From JAUSKF01 sp964545345 (GTDB taxonomy: Bacteria > Patescibacteriota > Minisyncoccia > UBA6257 > WO2-44-18), in contig CAZJFE010000024.1 of NCBI GenBank assembly GCA_964545345.1, forward strand, positions 1-10,684: 10,684 nucleotides of DNA, given 5' to 3'. The notes under the pieces were generated by a model. The model had not been told where the DNA came from. It searched no databases and saw only the letters and a list, made by a program, of their open reading frames with translations. Shown here piece by piece: positions 1 through 4,388 of the stretch (the stretch's first letter is position 1; the number at the start of each line of letters is the position of its first letter). The position numbers were made by a program, and so were the translations under genes.

Positions 1-55
1 CGAACCCCGGCCTCGCCCATGCCATGGGAGCGTAATACCGTTTTACTATAGGCCC
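1..55 (-). tRNA. tRNA-Ala(GGC), 3' end cut off by window edge
   Basis: Read on the minus strand, the gene starts at 55 with acceptor strand GGGCCTA. The D-stem is GTAA/TTAC around a GG-containing loop. The anticodon loop is ATGGCAT (anticodon GGC, alanine). The anticodon stem CTCCC/GGGCG carries one T-C mismatch. The T-stem begins CGGGG and the window ends inside the T-loop (TTCG), so the 3' half of the T-arm and the acceptor 3' strand are missing. It is the second tRNA of a minus-strand pair after tRNA-Arg, with a strong promoter and a structured leader between the two. Confidence 0.85.
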
Positions 56-173
56 GAGTGCGCGTAGCGCAGGAGGGCGTGCCAGAAATTATCAACGGAG
101 GTTGATACCTATAATAGCAAGCTTTCCAGGTTCGCCGCTACCGCGGCGAAAAGCTTTTCTATAGGCCCTCGTT
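56..173 (-). other. Structured leader or small RNA upstream of tRNA-Ala(GGC)
   Basis: This 118-nt gap lies between the predicted transcription start (about 173) and tRNA-Ala. It holds a chain of hairpins. The largest spans 108-165: outer arms CCTATA/TATAGG (108-113 with 160-165), middle AAGCTT/AAGCTT (119-124 with 151-156), inner TTCGCCGC/GCGGCGAA (131-138 with 143-150), loop TACC, and an unpaired TCCAGG on one side. A second hairpin is ATCAAC/GTTGAT (91-96 with 101-106). A third is TGCGC/GCGCA (59-63 with 67-71), ending 3 nt before the tRNA. I see no open reading frame. It may be a processed leader or a separate small RNA; function unknown. Confidence 0.5.
159..168 (-). repeat. Duplicate of the tRNA-Ala 5' end
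   Basis: The ten bases GGGCCTATAG (minus strand) repeat exactly the first ten bases of tRNA-Ala(GGC) at 46-55, 113 bp away in the same orientation. The match extends weakly, with a one-base gap, into the following AAAA. The same ten bases also open tRNA-Ala(TGC) at 910. The copy here is not part of an intact tRNA; it forms the outer arm of the 108-165 hairpin. Confidence 0.7.
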
Positions 174-179
174 GAAAGT

Positions 180-208
180 ATTGTATATTTTGGCTTAGAT
201 TAAGTCAA
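180..208 (-). promoter_or_regulatory. Sigma70-type promoter for the tRNA-Ala(GGC) transcript
   Basis: On the minus strand TTGACT (208-203) and TACAAT (185-180) are separated by exactly 17 bases. Both boxes are one base from consensus. Transcription would start near 173, just before the structured leader and tRNA-Ala. This is one of the best promoter matches in the window. Confidence 0.8.
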
Positions 209-214
209 AATTTG

Positions 215-286
215 TGCCCTCGCGAGGAATCGAACCTCAATTTACTCGTTAGGAGTGAGTCGTTCTGACCATTGAACTACGAGGGC
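215..286 (-). tRNA. tRNA-Arg(CCT)
   Basis: The minus strand gives acceptor GCCCTCG (286-280) pairing with CGAGGGC, and discriminator A at 215. The D-stem is GTTC/GAAC. The anticodon loop is CTCCTAA (anticodon CCT, arginine AGG codons). The T-arm is TGAGG/CCTCG with loop TTCGATT. The anticodon stem ACTCA/CGAGT has an A-C mismatch next to the loop. No CCA is encoded. I found no clear terminator before the next promoter at 208, so read-through into the tRNA-Ala transcript is possible. Confidence 0.93.
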
Positions 287-333
287 GCTATTTCTATCGC
301 TTTCTCCTTAATCTAGCTTAAATCAGATAAATA

Positions 334-342
334 TGCTACAAT
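334..342 (+). promoter_or_regulatory. Extended -10 promoter for the 55-aa protein gene
   Basis: TG-C-TACAAT matches the extended -10 pattern (TGnTATAAT). There is no convincing -35 box at 17 bases (TAGCTT at 314-319), which is typical of extended -10 promoters. The predicted start near 349 places the 351-368 hairpin at the very 5' end of the message. The 287-400 spacer holds nothing else I can support. Confidence 0.5.
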
Positions 343-350
343 TACTGACA

Positions 351-368
351 TAAGCTTATTTAAGCTTA
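351..368 (+). repeat. Tandem palindrome TAAGCTTA-TT-TAAGCTTA
   Basis: The 8-base palindrome TAAGCTTA occurs twice with two bases between. In RNA it can form a 7-bp stem with loop ATTT. It lies just after the predicted transcription start of the 55-aa gene, so it could be a 5' stabilising hairpin or a protein-binding operator. The sequence alone cannot decide between these. Confidence 0.45.
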
Positions 369-400
369 AAAGGTCCAAAACTTTAAATAATCTCATTTAA

Positions 401-568
401 ATGGAATATACTGGCTATTGCGTTAAGTGCAAAGCGAAAGATCGCAAAATGCTTAACGGTCAGGAAGTGGACATGGCTGGAAAGGGAGGCAAAACTCGGA
501 AGGCCGCTACCGGCACTTGCGAAGTTTGCGGAACCAAGATGTTCAAGATTCTCCCGAATCCTAAATAG
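401..568 (+). CDS. 55-aa zinc-ribbon-like protein (resembles DUF5679)
   Basis: A short protein starting MEYTGYCVKCKAK and ending CGTKMFKILPNPK. Two CxxC pairs (C7/C10 and C40/C43), about 30 residues apart with a basic and glycine-rich stretch between (AGKGGKTRKAA), suggest a single zinc ribbon. The layout (YCVKC near the start, a turn, then VCGTKMF) is what I recall for the small DUF5679 proteins found in Patescibacteria and some other bacteria; their function is unknown. Start: the ATG at 401 is the only one giving the full cysteine set. There is no Shine-Dalgarno match in the AT-rich leader. The stop at 566-568 touches a 24-bp palindrome. It appears to be a single-gene transcript from the extended -10 promoter at 334. 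Confidence 0.82.
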   Translation: MEYTGYCVKCKAKDRKMLNGQEVDMAGKGGKTRKAATGTCEVCGTKMFKILPNPK

Positions 569-592
569 TATTTGTTAAGGCCTTAACAAATA
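569..592. repeat. Perfect 24-bp palindrome directly after the stop codon
   Basis: Arms TATTTGTTAAGG (569-580) and CCTTAACAAATA (581-592) are exact reverse complements with no spacer. In RNA it would form a stem of about ten base pairs with the central bases as loop. There is no T-tract of its own, and a conventional terminator follows at 601. It may protect the 3' end, act as an operator, or be part of a double terminator. Confidence 0.7.
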
Positions 593-600
593 TAAGGCGG

Positions 601-627
601 AACGCCTGGTGAATAACCGGGCGTTTT
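601..627 (+). terminator. Intrinsic terminator of the 55-aa gene
   Basis: A ten-pair stem AACGCCTGGT/ACCGGGCGTT (one G-U pair) closes a five-base loop, GAATA. It is followed by TTTT within GCGTTTTGCT. The hairpin ends only 5 bases before tRNA-Ser(CGA), leaving no room for a promoter between the two. Confidence 0.7.
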
Positions 628-632
628 GCTAG

Positions 633-719
633 GGAGGAGTGCCAGAGAGGCCGAATGGGCCGCACTCGAAATGCGGTATGCCCGAAAGGGCATCGAAGGT
701 TCGAATCCTTCCTCCTCCG
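633..719 (+). tRNA. tRNA-Ser(CGA)
   Basis: Acceptor GGAGGAG (633-639) pairs with CTCCTCC (712-718); the discriminator is G719. The anticodon stem CCGCA/TGCGG closes loop CTCGAAA (anticodon CGA). The long variable arm has stem ATGCCC/GGGCAT, as expected for a class II tRNA. The T-arm is GAAGG/CCTTC with loop TTCGAAT. No CCA is encoded (GCAAA follows). A terminator-like hairpin ends 5 bases upstream and another starts immediately downstream. Part of its 3' end is duplicated at 879-907. Confidence 0.95.
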
Positions 720-720
720 C

Positions 721-758
721 AAATTTTCGAATCGCCGTTTGGCGATAAGAAAATTTTT
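721..758 (+). terminator. Terminator after tRNA-Ser(CGA)
   Basis: Outer arms AAATTTTC (721-728) and GAAAATTT (749-756) and inner arms ATCGCC/GGCGAT (731-736 with 741-746) close the loop GTTT. The run of T at 754-758 follows. The A/T-rich flanks would also work on the opposite strand. Confidence 0.65.
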
Positions 759-767
759 GTGTAGATT
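739..767 (+). promoter_or_regulatory. Candidate promoter for the structured spacer and tRNA-Ala(TGC)
   Basis: TTGGCG (739-744) and TAGATT (762-767) are 17 bases apart. Each differs from consensus at two positions. The -35 box overlaps the terminator hairpin. The start would be near 774, at the foot of the 776-839 stem. A distinct promoter is expected here because a terminator closes the tRNA-Ser unit just upstream. Confidence 0.4.
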
Positions 768-773
768 CGGACC

Positions 774-881
774 GAGCAAAACCCCGATCAGGAAGGCGCT
801 CGGAAACCGAAGGTGTCCGACTGGGGGCCGGGGTTTTGCGAATGGTTCGGCGAGGCTTGGGACTATCCAGTACAAGCCGAA
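774..881 (+). ncRNA. Candidate structured RNA between tRNA-Ser(CGA) and tRNA-Ala(TGC)
   Basis: Two hairpins follow each other. The first (776-839) has a perfect ten-pair base GCAAAACCCC/GGGGTTTTGC (776-785 with 830-839), then CAG/CTG (789-791 with 821-823), a GU-containing GGCGC/GTGTC helix, and TCGG/CCGA closing an AAA loop, separated by internal loops. The second (846-881) pairs TTC/GAA and GGCTTG/CAAGCC (854-859 with 873-878). I find no convincing reading frame across it. It has superficial GATCAGGAAGG similarity to SRP RNA but lacks that RNA's conserved loop arrangement. It may be an independent RNA or a tRNA leader. Confidence 0.4.
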
Positions 882-907
882 GCGCAAATCCAATTTCCTC
901 CTCCGCA
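879..907 (+). pseudogene. Partial copy of the tRNA-Ser(CGA) T-arm and acceptor 3' strand
   Basis: TTCCTCCTCCGCA at 895-907 is identical to 709-721, which covers the end of the tRNA-Ser T-stem, the acceptor 3' strand, the discriminator and two following bases. Upstream, GAAG..C.AATCC at 879-891 matches 695-708 with gaps, corresponding to the T-arm. An extra AAT separates the two blocks. The copy cannot form a tRNA. The two copies are 186 bp apart in direct orientation, like a tRNA 3' end regenerated by insertion, or a decayed tandem tRNA. Confidence 0.6.
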
Positions 908-909
908 TC

Positions 910-980
910 GGGCCTATAGTTCAGTGGTAGAACGCCTCGTTTGCAACGAGGAGGGGGGAGTTCGATTCTCCCTAGGTCCA
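910..980 (+). tRNA. tRNA-Ala(TGC)
   Basis: Acceptor GGGCCTA (910-916) pairs with TAGGTCC (973-979), with one G-U pair; the discriminator is A980. The D-stem is GTTC/GAAC. The anticodon stem CCTCG/CGAGG closes loop TTTGCAA (anticodon TGC at 942-944). The T-arm is GGGAG/CTCCC with loop TTCGATT. No CCA is encoded. The SulP gene begins 13 nt later, so one transcript may carry both. Confidence 0.95.
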
Positions 981-984
981 CAAA

Positions 985-1006
985 ATTGATTCAATGTTCA
1001 ATCAAT
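985..1006 (+). promoter_or_regulatory. Hairpin presenting the SulP start codon in its loop
   Basis: ATTGATT (985-991) is the exact complement of AATCAAT (1000-1006). The eight-base loop CAATGTTC contains the ATG at 994. No Shine-Dalgarno sequence lies between tRNA-Ala and this ATG. The stem is A/T-rich and weak, so a regulatory role is only a possibility. Confidence 0.35.
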
Positions 1007-2637
1007 TCAAAAAAAATTGGAAATCAGGTTTGACGGTCGCGTTGGTTTCTATGCCGCTTTCGGTTTCTTTAGCCGTGGCCGCGCATTCCACTCCCGTGGC
1101 GGGTATCGTCACGGCGGTTTGGGCCGGCCTGATTGCTTCATTCCTCGGCGGCAGTAATTTCAATATCGTTGGTCCTACCGGCGCGTTGAGCGGAATTTTG
1201 GCGACCTACGCCATCGCGCATGGCGTGAGCGCGTTACCAATGTTGGCGATAATGGCCGGCGTGATTATTTTGATTGCCTTCGTTCTGAAGTTGGAACGCT
1301 ACCTGGTTTTTGTCCCGGCGAGCACGATCCATGGATTTACTTTGGGTGTGGCCTTCATTATCGGACTGAACCAATTGAATTTTGCCTTCGGGTTGAGTAA
1401 TTTACCGGCGCATGAGCGCTTTTTTGAAAATGTGCTTGAATCGCTAAAGCACCTTTCTGATATTTCCTGGCCGGCTTTTTTTATTTTCTCCCTGTTCCTT
1501 CTGGCTCTATTCGTCCTTTTAAAAATTACTCCGAAAGTTCCGGGAGCTATCATTCTTGCTCCGATCGGTATCGTCATTGGTTATTTCGCGGACATCGGGA
1601 AATTGCCTTTCACTTTGCAGACTCTTGGGGACCGGTTCGGGGCGATCACTCCCAGCTTGTTTTTGACTCATGACTGGTTTTTTGATTTCCACGCGATTAT
1701 TCCGGCAGCCACAGTGGCCTTAGTTGCCATCTTGGAAACTATGTTATCGGCGAAGATCGCCGACGGCATGACTAAAACTAAGTATGACCGGCGGAAGGAG
1801 ATGTTGGGGTTGGGTCTGGCGAACGTCGCCTCCGGGTTGGCTGGCGGTATACCGGCAACGGCCGCTCTGGCTCGGACAGCGTTAAACATCAAGACGGGAG
1901 CGACCGGCAAGACCTCGGCGACTATTAATAGTTTGGCGGTAGCGCTGATTTCATTAGCCCTACTGGGATATTTCGTTCATATCCCGTTGGCGGTAATCGC
2001 GGCGATTTTGGTTTTCACGGCGGTTCGGATGGTGGAGGCGCATCATTTTCTCCGGATGTACCGGTTTGATAAGAAAAGTTTTGTGATCGCGGCGGTGGTA
2101 GCGGTAGTCACTATTTACGAAGATCCGATTGTTGGTATTTTGTTCGGAACGGCGATTTCGCTGATGCTCTTCATGGAAAAACTTTCCAAGGGGCAATTTG
2201 AGCTGATCATCAACGATGAGAACAAAAAAATCGTCCAGCATATTACCGGCGAGGAAATTGAAAAGATAAACCAGGAGTCCGACTCCCTCGTTTATTCCAT
2301 CAAGGGGCAGTTGGCCTACATTAACGCGCAGGCGCACGTTGCCCGCTTTGAATCCAGCTTGAACGGATACAAGCATATCGTTTTACGGCTTAGAGAACTA
2401 TATTTCATTGATCTTGATGGCGTGGACGCGCTTAGTGAAATTATTGATTTGATTCACGGACAGGGGAGGGAGGTACTGATTACCGGAGCAAATCCTTTAA
2501 TTCGCGATATGCTTCACGACAGCCGGCAATTCCAGGACTTGGTTAAGGCGGGGTTGGTGTTTAACAGAACATCGGATGCCCTTAAACATTTGGGGTATCA
2601 GCTTGAGGCCTCGTATCATCGGGAGCAGGTTGGCTAG
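994..2637 (+). CDS. SulP/SLC26-family anion transporter with STAS domain
   Basis: A 547-aa inner-membrane carrier, normal length for SulP proteins, which move sulfate, bicarbonate or other anions. Residues 1-395 are rich in hydrophobic helices. GPTGALSG (60-67) matches the SulP substrate-site helix. The core signature spans about 248-300 (ETMLSAKIADGM, then NVASGLAGGIPATAALART). Residues 430-535 are a cytoplasmic STAS domain. Its FIDLDGVDAL (471-480) has Asp where STAS regulators of the SpoIIAA type carry the phosphorylated Ser/Thr, so control by that phosphorylation is unlikely. The substrate cannot be fixed from sequence; BicA-like bicarbonate uptake is one option. The start at 994 fits the family N-terminus (LTVALVSMPLSVSLA soon follows), although no Shine-Dalgarno is visible and tRNA-Ala ends 13 nt upstream. 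No terminator follows. Confidence 0.93.
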   Translation: MFNQFKKNWKSGLTVALVSMPLSVSLAVAAHSTPVAGIVTAVWAGLIASFLGGSNFNIVGPTGALSGILATYAIAHGVSALPMLAIMAGVIILIAFVLKLERYLVFVPASTIHGFTLGVAFIIGLNQLNFAFGLSNLPAHERFFENVLESLKHLSDISWPAFFIFSLFLLALFVLLKITPKVPGAIILAPIGIVIGYFADIGKLPFTLQTLGDRFGAITPSLFLTHDWFFDFHAIIPAATVALVAILETMLSAKIADGMTKTKYDRRKEMLGLGLANVASGLAGGIPATAALARTALNIKTGATGKTSATINSLAVALISLALLGYFVHIPLAVIAAILVFTAVRMVEAHHFLRMYRFDKKSFVIAAVVAVVTIYEDPIVGILFGTAISLMLFMEKLSKGQFELIINDENKKIVQHITGEEIEKINQESDSLVYSIKGQLAYINAQAHVARFESSLNGYKHIVLRLRELYFIDLDGVDALSEIIDLIHGQGREVLITGANPLIRDMLHDSRQFQDLVKAGLVFNRTSDALKHLGYQLEASYHREQVG

Positions 2638-2657
2638 GGATTTTTCGGAGTTTCGGA

Positions 2658-2663
2658 TATAAT
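2658..2663 (+). promoter_or_regulatory. -10 box TATAAT before the 92-aa gene
   Basis: A perfect TATAAT lies 29 bases before the ATG at 2692. No good -35 is present at 16-18 bases (TAGGGA at 2635-2640 overlaps the SulP stop). The 92-aa gene may therefore have its own weak promoter or be read from SulP. Confidence 0.4.
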
Positions 2664-2691
2664 TTTCTCAGAACTTTAGTAGGAGGTAAGT

Positions 2692-2970
2692 ATGCCGGAT
2701 CGTTTCCGAGATGAAGTTTTGAAAGATTTGGAAAAGAATCCTGATAATCACAGACATCAGACTCACGATGATTTGATCGCTTGTTGCACGGTTTCGCATC
2801 ACGGAAAACCGGCTTTAGATTTGTCGTTGATGGATGAGCACGCGCGCCGTTTGCCGATCGCCTGGAACGGCGGATCGCCGTGCGATGTTTTTGAAGGTCC
2901 GTGTTCTTGCGGCGCCTGGCATCACAAGGGTGAGCCGAGAAATTGGGTAATTAAGAATCCGCCTTGGTAA
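2692..2970 (+). CDS. Small Cys/His-rich protein of unknown function
   Basis: A 92-aa soluble protein that I do not recognise. It has five cysteines (C31, C32, C64, C71, C73) and many histidines (H20, H22, H25, H36, H37, H50, H77, H78). The C-terminal CDVFEGPCSCGAWHH segment and the CC-x4-HH segment (31-37) look like metal ligands, but no named motif fits. The N-terminus is charged and probably helical (RFRDEVLKDLEKN). The start is well supported: AGGAGGT at 2681-2687 sits 4 bases before ATG. The stop codon lies in the loop of its own terminator. No signal peptide or membrane segment is seen. The reading frame is surely real; the function is open. Confidence 0.8.
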   Translation: MPDRFRDEVLKDLEKNPDNHRHQTHDDLIACCTVSHHGKPALDLSLMDEHARRLPIAWNGGSPCDVFEGPCSCGAWHHKGEPRNWVIKNPPW

Positions 2971-2985
2971 GAGGCGGATTTTTTT
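2956..2985 (+). terminator. Terminator overlapping the stop of the 92-aa gene
   Basis: AATCCGCC (2956-2963) pairs with GGCGGATT (2973-2980) around loop TTGGTAAGA, which contains the TAA stop (2968-2970). A seven-T run ends at 2985. Confidence 0.9.
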
Positions 2986-3025
2986 GTTAAAATTTCTATA
3001 GTTTTTTAAAAAAAGAGGAGGCTTA

Positions 3026-3850
3026 GTGAAGCAATATTTGGACACCATGAAAGATGTTTTGGAAAATGGAGATCCACGACCTGACCGGACTGGTGTCGGC
3101 AACCGCGCTTCTTGGGTGCGAGTACTCCGCTTTGATTTCGCTGATGGTTTTCCGATCGTGACGACTAAGTTTGTCCCATTCAAATTAGTTAAGGCCGAAC
3201 TTCTTTGGTTTCTCACCGGCAGTTCAAATGTAAAAGAGTTGCAAGCGTTGGGGTGCCATATTTGGGATGCTAACGCTGAGGCGCCGTATTGGAAGCCGAA
3301 AGCAAAATTTGATGGCGATCTTGGGAGAATCTATGGAGTTCAATGGCGGAAATGGCGTTCCTACGGTGGAATTGAAATAGACCAGTTAGGCGAGGTGATT
3401 GAGAGAATCAAAAAAGATCCTTTTGATCGTAGACTGGTTGTGACGGCCTGGAATCCCGCCGAGCTTGGGCTGATGGCTCTGCCGCCGTGCCACATGATTT
3501 TTCAGTTTGATGTTTCCAGTAAGGGAGAACTTTCACTGAATATGGTTCAGCGCAGTTGTGATATGTTCCTAGGAGTGCCGTTCAATATCTCTTCTTACGC
3601 GCTTTTGCTAGCTATGGTAGCCCAGGTTACCGGGTTGAAGCCAAAGGAGGTTGTGGTCACTTTGAACAATGCTCATATTTACAACAACCACGTGGATCAA
3701 GTAAGGGAACAATTGGATCGGAATCCGTTTTCGTTACCGAAGCTCTGGCTGAATCCGGATGTGAAAAGTATTGATGATTTCAAGATGGACGATATCAAGC
3801 TGATTGGTTACAAACATCATCCGGCCATCAAAGGAGATATGGCGGTATGA
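3026..3850 (+). CDS. thyA: Thymidylate synthase
   Basis: A 274-aa ThyA-type enzyme converting dUMP and methylene-tetrahydrofolate to dTMP and dihydrofolate. Visible landmarks: phosphate-binding R21 (GDPRPDRTGVG), ELLWFLTGSSN (58-68), YGVQWRKW (103-110), FDRR (133-136), catalytic C155 in ALPPCH, QRSCDMFLGVPFNISSYA (175-192) and HIYNNH (217-222). The C-terminus IKGDMAV and the opening MKQYLDTMKDVLENG resemble, from memory, the phage T4 td enzyme more than E. coli ThyA. Start: GTG at 3026, with AGGAGG (3016-3021) 4 bases before it. A possible -10 (TATAGT, 2997-3002) lacks a clear -35. Its TGA stop overlaps the folA ATG in ATGA, so the two are translationally coupled. Confidence 0.97.
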   Translation: MKQYLDTMKDVLENGDPRPDRTGVGNRASWVRVLRFDFADGFPIVTTKFVPFKLVKAELLWFLTGSSNVKELQALGCHIWDANAEAPYWKPKAKFDGDLGRIYGVQWRKWRSYGGIEIDQLGEVIERIKKDPFDRRLVVTAWNPAELGLMALPPCHMIFQFDVSSKGELSLNMVQRSCDMFLGVPFNISSYALLLAMVAQVTGLKPKEVVVTLNNAHIYNNHVDQVREQLDRNPFSLPKLWLNPDVKSIDDFKMDDIKLIGYKHHPAIKGDMAV

Positions 3851-4377
3851 GAATTTCACTAATTGCCGCGCTTGGAAGAAATTGGGTGATCGGAAATGAA
3901 AATAAGTTGCCCTGGCATCTGCCGGCGGATTTGAAAAGATTCCGGGAGTTAACCAAAAATCACACGGTGGTGATGGGTCGAAAGACGGCGGAATCGCTTG
4001 GTTGGAAACCTCTGAAGGATCGCTTGAATCTGGTGCTGACCAATTCACTGGCGCAGGTAGGGAAGGGATTTCAAGCAGTCAGAAAAATTCGCGACGCTAT
4101 CTCGGTGGCGGAGATGACAGGGGAGCAGGAGCTCTTCTTTATTGGCGGGGCGCAGGTTTTTGAAGCCGCCCTGCCGCTAGTGGATCGAATGTATTTGACC
4201 ATCGTCAACGCTGATTTTGAAGGTGACATCTGCTTTCCGGAAATTGATTTTGGTGATGACCGGCTTTGGGATCTGAAGCAGGCCGAAACCAAGCCGCCCG
4301 ATTCTAAGAATTTGTATGAACTACACTTCACGGTTTGGGATAGAATGATTGGAAATTATAAACCCGCGCTAGAATAA
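3847..4377 (+). CDS. folA: Dihydrofolate reductase
   Basis: A 176-aa enzyme reducing dihydrofolate to tetrahydrofolate with NADPH, thus recycling the ThyA product. Motifs: SLIAALGRNWVIG (4-16), LPWHLPADLKRF (21-32) with the catalytic acid D28, VVMGRKTAESL (41-51) for NADPH, FFIGGAQVFEAALPLVDRMY (116-135) with the GG turn, then DFEGDICFPEID. Length is near the usual 160-180 residues. It starts with the ATG that shares four bases with the thyA stop and has no separate promoter, so it depends on thyA transcription and probably on coupled translation. The stop codon lies within the loop of the terminator. Confidence 0.97.
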   Translation: MRISLIAALGRNWVIGNENKLPWHLPADLKRFRELTKNHTVVMGRKTAESLGWKPLKDRLNLVLTNSLAQVGKGFQAVRKIRDAISVAEMTGEQELFFIGGAQVFEAALPLVDRMYLTIVNADFEGDICFPEIDFGDDRLWDLKQAETKPPDSKNLYELHFTVWDRMIGNYKPALE

Positions 4378-4388
4378 CGCGGGTTTTT
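4361..4388 (+). terminator. Terminator of thyA-folA, possibly shared with the convergent gene
   Basis: AACCCGCG (4361-4368) pairs with CGCGGGTT (4378-4385) around CTAGAATAA, which contains the folA TAA (4375-4377). TTTTTATTTTT follows. The convergent minus-strand gene stops at 4387, so the same hairpin lies just after it as well; on that strand the following TTTATAATTT is weaker. Confidence 0.88.

Noticed and set aside
108..168. A third intact tRNA starting GGGCCTATAG on the minus strand
   Set aside because: After the first ten bases there is no D-arm, anticodon arm or T-arm; the segment folds as one long hairpin.
776..839. Bacterial SRP RNA
   Set aside because: GATCAGGAAGG is reminiscent of the SRP loop, but the conserved symmetric loop and GGAA-type tetraloop arrangement are absent; the apical loop here is AAA.
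655..930. Open frame of 91 codons on the plus strand across the tRNA region
   Set aside because: It runs through most of tRNA-Ser(CGA) and into tRNA-Ala(TGC), has no ribosome site, and its translation is low-complexity and Arg-rich.
561..981. Two minus-strand open frames of 115 and 132 codons
   Set aside because: They lie antisense to both tRNAs and the structured spacer. The tRNA antisense gives the familiar spurious translation GFEPSMPFRAYR.
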